Source: an uncultured Verrucomicrobiota bacterium
Lineage (GTDB): Bacteria; Verrucomicrobiota; Kiritimatiellia; RFP12; UBA3636
Reading direction: 5' to 3'
NCBI GenBank assembly: GCA_946534745.1
Contig: CAMNDA010000165.1
Coordinates: 1 to 5,896 of the forward strand
DNA length: 5,896 nucleotides
Positions 1 through 4,355 of this stretch are shown here, in pieces. The first letter of the stretch is position 1. Each line of letters starts with the position of its first letter. A program made the position numbers and the translations under genes. The notes beneath the pieces are model-generated. The model saw nothing but the letters and a program-made list of their open reading frames with translations. It had not been told where the DNA came from and did not search any database.

Positions 1-23
1 GGAGTTTTCTGCGGTCATGCTTC

Positions 24-52
24 AGTATACCGGGCGGCGGCGGAGATTTCAC
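24..52 (-). promoter_or_regulatory. Sigma70-like promoter reading out of the left edge
   Basis: On the minus strand there is GTGAAA (47-52), a 17-nt spacer and TATACT (24-29). The -10 box is near consensus; the -35 box matches TTGACA at four of six positions. Spacer length and -10 word match the promoter at 4285-4313, which supports it. The expected start of transcription is near position 17, where an ATG (16-18) opens a frame running off the window (MTAENS). No Shine-Dalgarno precedes that ATG, so it is either a leaderless start or not the real start. The gene served lies outside the window. Confidence 0.55.
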
Positions 53-53
53 C

Positions 54-90
54 CGGCCGCTTGCGGCCGCAGACCGGGGCGGCTTCCCCG
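54..90 (-). terminator. Pair of GC hairpins after the ATPase remnant
   Basis: Two inverted repeats stand in series. CGGGG (75-79) pairs with CCCCG (86-90) around a 6-nt loop, and cggccgc (54-60) pairs with gcggccg (63-69) around 2 nt. They lie between the end of the truncated ATPase gene and the next minus-strand promoter, where a transcription stop is expected. Neither hairpin is followed by a T-run on the minus strand, so a standard intrinsic terminator is not shown. They may only block read-through or be G+C-driven chance. Confidence 0.3.
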
Positions 91-94
91 CGCC

Positions 95-140
95 GCGGCC
101 GATCGACGAAATCGACGCAATCGGACAGAGTCGACCGAGC
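95..140. repeat. 9-bp-period repeat, TCGAC type
   Basis: Successive degenerate units such as gatcgacga, aatcgacgc, aatcggaca and gagtcgacc recur every nine bases. The first 20 bases match 5877-5896 at 18 of 20 positions in the same orientation. Five bases downstream of its right edge is the stop codon of the ATPase remnant. The array is non-coding on the supported reading. It belongs with the other 9-bp-period arrays at 968-997 and 4243-4269, though its core word differs. Confidence 0.6.
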
Positions 141-145
141 CGAGC

Positions 146-736
146 TTACGGCGCCAGCAGCGTGTCGGCCGGGACGAGGAAGTCGAACCAGCCGCGGCGG
201 ACGACGGACGATGCCAGCTCCCCGTCGTAGACGAGCGCGGTCCGGACCGAAAGTCCGCGCCGGAGCGGAAGCCGGTCGATCTTCGCCCGAACCTCGTCGA
301 CGATGCTCGCCGGGATCTCGCGGCGGCGCTTGATCTCCACGATGTAGGCGGACGACTCGGTCTGCACCAGAAGGTCGATCTGGCAGCCCTCGCCGCGCCC
401 GCCGCGGCGGATCCACGGCGCGGCGGAAAGAATGTTCACGCCCGAGAGCCCGAGGTGGGGAAGAAGCGTTTTGAGGTTGTTCGCGACGAGCATCTCGAAC
501 TGGAGTCCGAGCAGAGTCTCCCAGCCGGGCAGCGACGAGAGCGGCGCCGCGTCGAACAGCCCTTTTTCGATGCGCTCCCGCTCGGGCAGGACGTAGCGGA
601 GATAGAAGCGCGAATAGCAGTCCTTGATCCGGTAGCGGATCTGGAGCGCCTGCTCGCCCGTCGCGGGATTGAGCCCGCGGTCGGCGGCCACGAAGCCCGC
701 CGTGTCGAGCTCCGTGAGGTCCGCACAAACCTTCGC
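146..736 (-). pseudogene. 5'-truncated ATP-binding protein (DUF234/PD-(D/E)XK part only)
   Basis: The frame is open from 736 to the TAA at 146-148 and is closed upstream by a TGA at 737-739. It reads LTELDTAGFVAADRGLNPATG and then YRIKDCYSRFYLRYV, which is the linker and helical segment following the ATPase domain in archaeal-type ATP-binding proteins (DUF234-containing, often listed beside DUF4143 proteins). The C-terminal part has a PD-(D/E)XK-like pattern: numbering from a GTG at 691, FE (E66), QID (D106) and VEIK (E119, K121). Walker A and B motifs are absent, because the N-terminal half or more of the usual protein is missing. The only ATG nearby (738-740) is in another reading frame, and the in-frame GTG at 691 has no well-placed ribosome binding site. 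The right edge of the homology meets an AT-rich repeat array, suggesting a deletion between promoter and C-terminal region. Expression as a free nuclease-like domain from GTG 691 is possible but less likely. Confidence 0.75.
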
Positions 737-748
737 TCATGTCAACAA

Positions 749-840
749 AATATGCACACTATTATGAAAACGACAAGAAGTGTGCATATTGCCCATTTGA
801 AAAATTATGCACACTTTTTACTATATTGCGGAAGTGTGCA
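749..840. repeat. AT-rich array of four alternating TGCACACT repeats
   Basis: TGCACACT occurs at 753-760 and 808-815, and its complement AGTGTGCA at 779-786 and 833-840, so orientation alternates with start-to-start spacing of 25-29 bp. The first pair extends to a perfect 12-bp inverted repeat (749-760 with 779-790), the second to 9 bp (808-816 with 832-840). The middle two arms also match over 10 bp (779-788 with 806-815), so two mutually exclusive folds are possible. The stretch is sharply AT-rich against its surroundings. It lies directly upstream, on the minus strand, of the truncated ATPase frame. It may be an operator or leader inherited from that gene, or a small mobile repeat. I see no confident -35/-10 pair in it. 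Confidence 0.7.
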
Positions 841-994
841 GGATTATGGCTCGCGTCGCTGTCCGGCCTTCCTTTTGGGGAATCTTCCCCCGCACCGCGC
901 TACGGGGAGGGTGCTGCTTTGCAGCAAATGACGGGTGCGCCTCGGCGCGGCAGCACCACCCAATCAACTCCGCGAACTCCGCACCCTCCGCGTG
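841..994. other. Non-coding spacer downstream of paralogue B
   Basis: I see no convincing gene here. The spacer contains an 8-bp inverted repeat, GGTGCTGC (910-917) with GCAGCACC (950-957). A smaller competing hairpin lies at its left edge: gctgc 913-917 with gcagc 921-925, loop ttt. A short GCGC-ctcg-GCGC hairpin lies inside, at 937-948. A further near-palindrome, GGGGAATCTTCCCC, lies around 877-890. On the minus strand this is the 3' flank of paralogue B, so it may contain that operon's transcript end. No T-run follows any hairpin in that direction. Confidence 0.45.
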
Positions 995-997
995 TCA
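968..997. repeat. 9-bp-period repeat, CTCCGC type, at the end of paralogue B
   Basis: Three 9-bp units beginning ctccgc fill 968-994, and the array runs on into the TGA stop codon of paralogue B (995-997). The segment 978-997 matches 3094-3113 at 19 of 20 bases, and that copy also ends on a stop codon, that of the MoxR-like gene. Confidence 0.65.
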
Positions 998-2236
998 ATG
1001 GACCTTGACGCCTACGAACCGGAACAGGCGGTCGCGGTCGCGGCGGAATACGGCGTATCGCCAGTGGCGGTCGCTGGATTCCCCCGGAAAATGGACTGAT
1101 ATCTCGTCCCGTTCTTCATTGTGGCTGGCCCCCCCGACAACGGGGAATCTTTCCTTCGGGAAGGCCCACTCCGAGGCGAGGCCCGTGCCGCGATGGACGA
1201 TCCGGACGCGGTGTGCGTCCCCGTCGCCGTGCGGAATGTCCCCGTTTATGCACCATCCCCAGCCTGGGAGGAACCGGAATGCCATCGCCCCGTTGAGGAA
1301 CACGTCGTTTTCCCAGCTTCTCCCTTTCCTGGCATGCTCCAGCTGCCGCCAGCTCACGCCCCATTTCGTCGGGGCGTCCGGATCGGCGCCGAGACGGGCC
1401 AAAACCGATGCGACCACCTTCATTCTGAAGCCACGCGGTTCATATCTGCGGAATTCCGATGCATACCAGAGCAGGTTGCGCCCGAATGCGTCGACGCAGG
1501 ACGCGACGTTCCCCGGACGCTTCCGTTCGATCTCTTCGGCAAGCGCCGGCAGATCGCGGAGCGACCAGTTCGCGGCGGCGTGGAAGAGCAGCCGGCGCGG
1601 GTCAAGCCACCGCTTCGTCGCCGCATCGTTTTCCATCAGCCATTCAAGCGTTCCCATCTTGCGCGCATCCCGGTCATGGCGGAGGAGGGACGTGAGCAGC
1701 CGGATGTCCACGCATCCGCCCGCGACGGCCAGCGCCATCATCAGACGCGCGGGCTCGCCGGATCGGATCGCCTCCAGCACGAGGGGGTCGAAGTATTGCG
1801 CGTCCTCGTCCCATTTGAAGGGAACCCGCCATTTGACATTCGAAAAGAATACAGGGCTCGAGCACCGCACGGTCTCGTATCCCGGCAGTCCGCATTCGCA
1901 GTACCACCTGCGCCCTTCCTCCGAATCGAGGAGGAAGAACGGGATGCCCCCCTTGCAGTCCGCCAGAACGGCGTCGCGGAACGCCGGCTCGTGGTTGTAG
2001 CGCCAGAGCAGCTCGGCCTTCGTCTCCGGCGCGATGCGCGCGTCGCGGAACGCGTCCGAGAGGATCGTCCGGACCGCCGCCGCCGGCACGGCGGGATCGA
2101 AGGTCGCGCACTCGAGCGCGAAAAGCCCCCTCGCCGGCTCCGCGGCGAGCAGGGAAGCAATCCCCTCCGGCGCGACCGGCTCGCCCGCGTCCGCGCGCTC
2201 AAGGACGCGGACGCCCCATTGCCGTTCCGGCGTCAT
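995..2236 (-). CDS. Paralogue B: protein of unknown family with a degenerate ankyrin-like segment (413 aa)
   Basis: I do not recognise this family. It is clearly paralogous to the 468-aa protein at 4341-5747, aligning nearly end to end. Shared blocks include TFDPAVPAAAVRT, ELLWRYNHEP, LLDSEEGRR, ETVRCSSP, KRWLDPRRLLF and HRVRIVxRGTGLASEWAFP. Residues about 200-290 look like worn ankyrin repeats: two helical pairs, then VDAFGRNLLWYA (248-259) and LGADPDAP (282-289), close to the usual G-x-T-x-L-x-x-A and GADPN patterns. The region after about 310 is rich in alternating polar and hydrophobic residues and is probably beta. No signal peptide or membrane segment is evident, so it is probably cytoplasmic. 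The ATG at 2236 is preceded by AAGGAAAGGAAG at suitable spacing. It coincides with an internal Met (residue 32) of paralogue A, so B lacks A's N-terminal helical extension. B is the last gene of the presumed three-gene operon. Its third-position G+C looks lower than that of A. A role as client or adaptor of the neighbouring ATPase is inference only. Confidence 0.85.
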   Translation of the reverse strand: MTPERQWGVRVLERADAGEPVAPEGIASLLAAEPARGLFALECATFDPAVPAAAVRTILSDAFRDARIAPETKAELLWRYNHEPAFRDAVLADCKGGIPFFLLDSEEGRRWYCECGLPGYETVRCSSPVFFSNVKWRVPFKWDEDAQYFDPLVLEAIRSGEPARLMMALAVAGGCVDIRLLTSLLRHDRDARKMGTLEWLMENDAATKRWLDPRRLLFHAAANWSLRDLPALAEEIERKRPGNVASCVDAFGRNLLWYASEFRRYEPRGFRMKVVASVLARLGADPDAPTKWGVSWRQLEHARKGRSWENDVFLNGAMAFRFLPGWGWCINGDIPHGDGDAHRVRIVHRGTGLASEWAFPKERFPVVGGASHNEERDEISVHFPGESSDRHWRYAVFRRDRDRLFRFVGVKVH

Positions 2237-2322
2237 TCGTTCTTCCTTTCCTTCTTGTTGTTTTCCACAAGAACGATGACTTTATCGTCCGGCGACTTGC
2301 TTTCCCCGGCGGAGGCGGGGCA

Positions 2323-3009
2323 TCACCCTTGACGGCCACCGTCGTCCCGTTCGGCGAACAGCTCCTCCGCAAACTCCGCGTCCATCCATGCGACGAGATC
2401 GCCCTTTTCGTCGATTGCCGACAAGTCGCCGCCCGAGTGGTTGCGGAAGAACGCGAACACTTCCAGCAGCGTTTTCTTCGCTCGGTCGAAGATGCCCGGG
2501 GAGCCGGACTCGCGGGGGCCGGCGACGTTCAGCACGATTCCGCCGGGCTGTCCGGGCCGCACGGAGTCCTCCAGGGAAAGCATCCAGTCGCGGATTTGGG
2601 TGACGGCGTCGGCGTCGGACAGGAGGACGACCTTGCAGGGGCGTCCGTTCTTCGCGGCGTAGTCGGCGGTGTAGGCGGTCCCGCCGACGAGCGGAAGCGT
2701 GTCGACGAGGATCAGCGTCGCGTCGGAATCGACCACGTTCCTCCTCGTCCGCTCGCGGAATCCGCCAGTAGGGCACTCCTTCAGGGTGTAGAACCCCTCC
2801 GGCACCACGCCGTCCTCGGCGAGGCGCCCGCACGGCATCCAGCCCCCGGTCGCGAGACTGAACGACATCGCGGCGACGAGACCCGCACGGTCGACGCCGG
2901 TCTGTCCGCCGCTCACGATCTTCCACGGCCGGCGGTTCATGCTTTTCGACAATGGCGCTAGCGGTGTCTTCGCGTCGGTCGATTGTTCTTGATTCTCATT
3001 GTTGGACAT
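2323..3009 (-). CDS. Putative molybdenum-carrier / SLOG-fold protein (228 aa)
   Basis: This matches the putative molybdenum-carrier family (PF12694), Rossmann-like proteins related to SLOG/LOG and YpsA nucleotide-ligand binders. Residues 31-44 carry the glycine-rich signature IVSGGQTGVDRAGL. It is followed by GGWMPCGRLAEDG (55-67), a family-typical NVVDSDATLIL (91-101), GGTAYTADYA (109-118), and LNVAGPRES with PGI further on. These positions form the predicted ligand pocket. The name 'molybdenum carrier' comes from family annotation; the ligand here is unknown. The first 25 residues are a polar linker. I chose the ATG at 3009 because AAAGGAG (3018-3024) stands 8 nt upstream, whereas the later Met24, nearer the conserved core, has no such site. 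About 35 C-terminal residues (from DLSAIDEKG) extend past the recognisable core. It lies 101 bp after the MoxR-like gene and 86 bp before paralogue B, consistent with co-transcription. SLOG relatives also occur as sensors in bacterial conflict systems, which makes the context interesting but not proof. Confidence 0.88.
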   Translation of the reverse strand: MSNNENQEQSTDAKTPLAPLSKSMNRRPWKIVSGGQTGVDRAGLVAAMSFSLATGGWMPCGRLAEDGVVPEGFYTLKECPTGGFRERTRRNVVDSDATLILVDTLPLVGGTAYTADYAAKNGRPCKVVLLSDADAVTQIRDWMLSLEDSVRPGQPGGIVLNVAGPRESGSPGIFDRAKKTLLEVFAFFRNHSGGDLSAIDEKGDLVAWMDAEFAEELFAERDDGGRQG

Positions 3010-3017
3010 GGTTTCTT

Positions 3018-3024
3018 CTCCTTT
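3018..3024 (-). promoter_or_regulatory. Shine-Dalgarno of the molybdenum-carrier-like gene
   Basis: AAAGGAG on the minus strand with 8 nt to the ATG at 3009. This is the clearest ribosome binding site in the window and decides the start. The open frame continues upstream through the MoxR gene, but only as an antiframe artefact. Confidence 0.8.
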
Positions 3025-3093
3025 CGGTTTTGCGGCCGCGCATCGGCGGGTAGATGGTCGGAAAGAAGCGCCGGTATTTCTCCAGCACTTCGA

Positions 3094-3113
3094 TCCGCGC
3101 CCTCCGCGTGTCA
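3094..3113. repeat. Second copy of the 20-bp stop-codon repeat
   Basis: The plus-strand word tccgcgccctccgcgtgtca matches 978-997 with a single difference. Its last three bases are the TGA stop of the MoxR-like gene on the minus strand, exactly as in the copy ending paralogue B. Two 9-bp CTCCGC-type units are visible. The sequences beyond the repeat differ between the two sites. Confidence 0.6.
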
Positions 3114-4235
3114 GGGCGCGATGCGCTTGCGCAGCGCGGCGCCGTGCTTCTCCGACCACGCCTTGAACGCCGCGTGCGCGAAGAGGCGCTCGCAGGCCTC
3201 CTCGCCGGAAACCTTGTCCGTGCCGGCCATGGCGTCCATCATCAGCATCGAGGCGAAGTCGCTCGAGAGCGCCATGCAGACGCGGTAGAAGCCGTCGAGG
3301 CGCCGCGCGGCGTCCTGCGCGTCCCGGCCGCGCCACACGTGGTAGGCGGCGGCGGAGCAGAGCGCGAAGCGCAGGTCCGCCTTCTGCGGGATCCGGATTT
3401 CCGCCGCGGGGTCGAGCATCGTGGCGAGGACGTCGTCCATCGTCGCGGAGAGCTTGCGGAACTCCATGAACTCTACGCCGGCGCGGTTGCCGACGAGGCC
3501 GTAGACCGCCGCGCGGACGAGCCCCTCGTCCTCGGCGGGCATCGCCTCGAGCATCCGGCTCACGCGCTCCCAGGCGCGGGGCGTCGGCCAGCCGCGCTCG
3601 AGGTTCTCGCCCTCCTGGTTGAAGAGGAGCCCCGGGCGGAAGCGGATGAACGCCGTCACGACGGGCAGGATGCCGTTGCGCAGGGCCCAGGCGACCCAGC
3701 CCTCGGCGTCCTCGCCCAGCTCCACGTGCAGGAAGCGGTTCGCGAGGGCGGCGGACATCGTCGTGGCGACGGCGCGGTCCTGGGTGCGGTTGCCGGCGGC
3801 GCAGATGTACCAGCCGTCGGGGACGCGGTAGAGGTCGCCGAGGCGGCGATCGAGGATGATCTCGTAGGCGGCGACCTGGAGCGAGCGGTCGGCGGCGGTG
3901 ATCTCGTCGAAGAGGAGGATGCCGCGGCTCTCCGGGTCGCGGGGCCAGTCGCTCGAGACGAGCCACTTCACGCCGTCCGGGCCGGGGACGGGCAGGCCGC
4001 GGATGTCGACCGGCTCGCGCTGGGCGAGACGCACGTCGATGAAGCCGATGCCGGCCTCGCGGGCGGCGTCGCGCAGGATGGTGGACTTGCCGAGCCCGGG
4101 CGCGCCCCAGACCATGAGCGGCGGCAGCGCCGCCGCACGCTCGGGGTTCTTCGCCAGCGTGTCGAGCTGGAGGTTCACCAGCCGGCGCAGTTGCGCGGCG
4201 GTCACGGTGTTGTGCATGTCGAGTTGGGGGGACAT
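3111..4235 (-). CDS. MoxR-type AAA+ ATPase (AAA_5-like, 374 aa)
   Basis: This is a cytoplasmic AAA+ ATPase of the MoxR/AAA_5 type, a class that uses ATP to remodel or load cofactor into partner proteins, often with a vWA-domain protein. With the ATG at 4235: Walker A GAPGLGKS (44-51), the family-typical DIRGLP (77-82), Walker B ILLFDEI (106-112), sensor 1 AAGN (146-149), arginine finger ANRF (R167) and sensor 2 PTPRAWE (R220). All catalytic elements are present, so it should be active. The C-terminal 150 residues are helical and less recognisable. The start is chosen from the promoter at 4285-4313, whose expected transcript starts near 4278. An upstream TTG (4313) falls inside the -35 box and is excluded; Met7 (4217) is an alternative. 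The leader has only a weak AAAGA stretch as ribosome binding site and is otherwise a 9-bp repeat. First gene of the presumed operon. No vWA gene is in the window, so its partner may be the downstream protein or a paralogue A/B product. Confidence 0.9.
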   Translation of the reverse strand: MSPQLDMHNTVTAAQLRRLVNLQLDTLAKNPERAAALPPLMVWGAPGLGKSTILRDAAREAGIGFIDVRLAQREPVDIRGLPVPGPDGVKWLVSSDWPRDPESRGILLFDEITAADRSLQVAAYEIILDRRLGDLYRVPDGWYICAAGNRTQDRAVATTMSAALANRFLHVELGEDAEGWVAWALRNGILPVVTAFIRFRPGLLFNQEGENLERGWPTPRAWERVSRMLEAMPAEDEGLVRAAVYGLVGNRAGVEFMEFRKLSATMDDVLATMLDPAAEIRIPQKADLRFALCSAAAYHVWRGRDAQDAARRLDGFYRVCMALSSDFASMLMMDAMAGTDKVSGEEACERLFAHAAFKAWSEKHGAALRKRIAP

Positions 4236-4242
4236 TTTCTTT

Positions 4243-4269
4243 GAGGTTGAAGGGGTTGAAAAGGTTGAA
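4243..4269. repeat. 9-bp-period repeat, GGTTGAA type, in the MoxR leader
   Basis: Three contiguous 9-bp units share the exact core GGTTGAA, at 4245-4251, 4254-4260 and 4263-4269. On the minus strand they read TTCAACC and form most of the untranslated leader between the predicted transcript start (about 4278) and the ATG at 4235. They displace any strong ribosome binding site, so the repeat may affect translation of the ATPase. Confidence 0.7.
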
Positions 4270-4284
4270 GGGGCAGTTTTATGC

Positions 4285-4313
4285 AGTATACCCGGGCGGA
4301 GAGCCAAGTTCAA
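4285..4313 (-). promoter_or_regulatory. Near-consensus sigma70 promoter of the MoxR operon
   Basis: On the minus strand: TTGAAC (4308-4313), a 17-nt spacer, and TATACT (4285-4290). Both boxes are close to consensus and the spacing is optimal. It lies in the short gap after paralogue A and 50 bp before the ATPase start. It implies that the ATPase, the molybdenum-carrier-like gene and paralogue B are transcribed independently of A. I see no clear operator. Confidence 0.8.
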
Positions 4314-4316
4314 TGT

Positions 4317-4355
4317 CCGGCCGTGCGTGCGGCGGAGCCGTCACGCACGAGCCGG
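4317..4355 (-). terminator. Long hairpin spanning the stop codon of paralogue A
   Basis: The stem is CCGGC (4317-4321) with GCCGG (4351-4355), cgtgcgtg (4322-4329) with cacgcacg (4342-4349), and cggc (4330-4333) with gccg (4337-4340), around a gga loop. That is 17 pairs with single-base bulges at 4341 and 4350. It covers the last codons and the TGA (4341-4343) of paralogue A and ends 3 bp before the next promoter's -35 box. No T-run follows, so it may act as a 3'-end stabiliser or a factor-dependent stop instead of a classical intrinsic terminator. Confidence 0.6.

Noticed and set aside
749..840. CRISPR array
   Set aside because: Units are only 8-12 bp, alternate in orientation and number four. 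There is no constant direct repeat with unique spacers and no cas gene.
841..994. Insertion-sequence end or MITE
   Set aside because: The 8-bp inverted repeat is internal, and I found no target-site duplication and no transposase fragment. Only a genome-wide copy search could support this.
739..1008. Plus-strand frame starting MSTKYAHYYENDKKCAYCPF with CxxC-like cysteines
   Set aside because: The cysteines come from the TGTGCA repeat words, there is no ribosome binding site, and the rest has no protein-like character.
2304..2320. Terminator between the molybdenum-carrier-like gene and paralogue B
   Set aside because: A 5-bp CCCCG/CGGGG stem is present but no T-run follows on the minus strand. 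Paralogue B has no promoter that I can see in the 86-bp gap, so co-transcription is more likely.
2323..3966. Extended 547-codon frame reading into the molybdenum-carrier-like gene from upstream
   Set aside because: The part above 3009 is an out-of-frame shadow of the MoxR gene, rich in Arg and Pro. The Shine-Dalgarno at 3018-3024 and the family core place the start at 3009.
3054..4244. Long plus-strand open frame (396 codons) across the MoxR gene
   Set aside because: Its translation is Ala/Arg/Glu/Val-rich with no domain, and it lies antisense to a gene with complete AAA+ motifs. It is an artefact of high G+C content.
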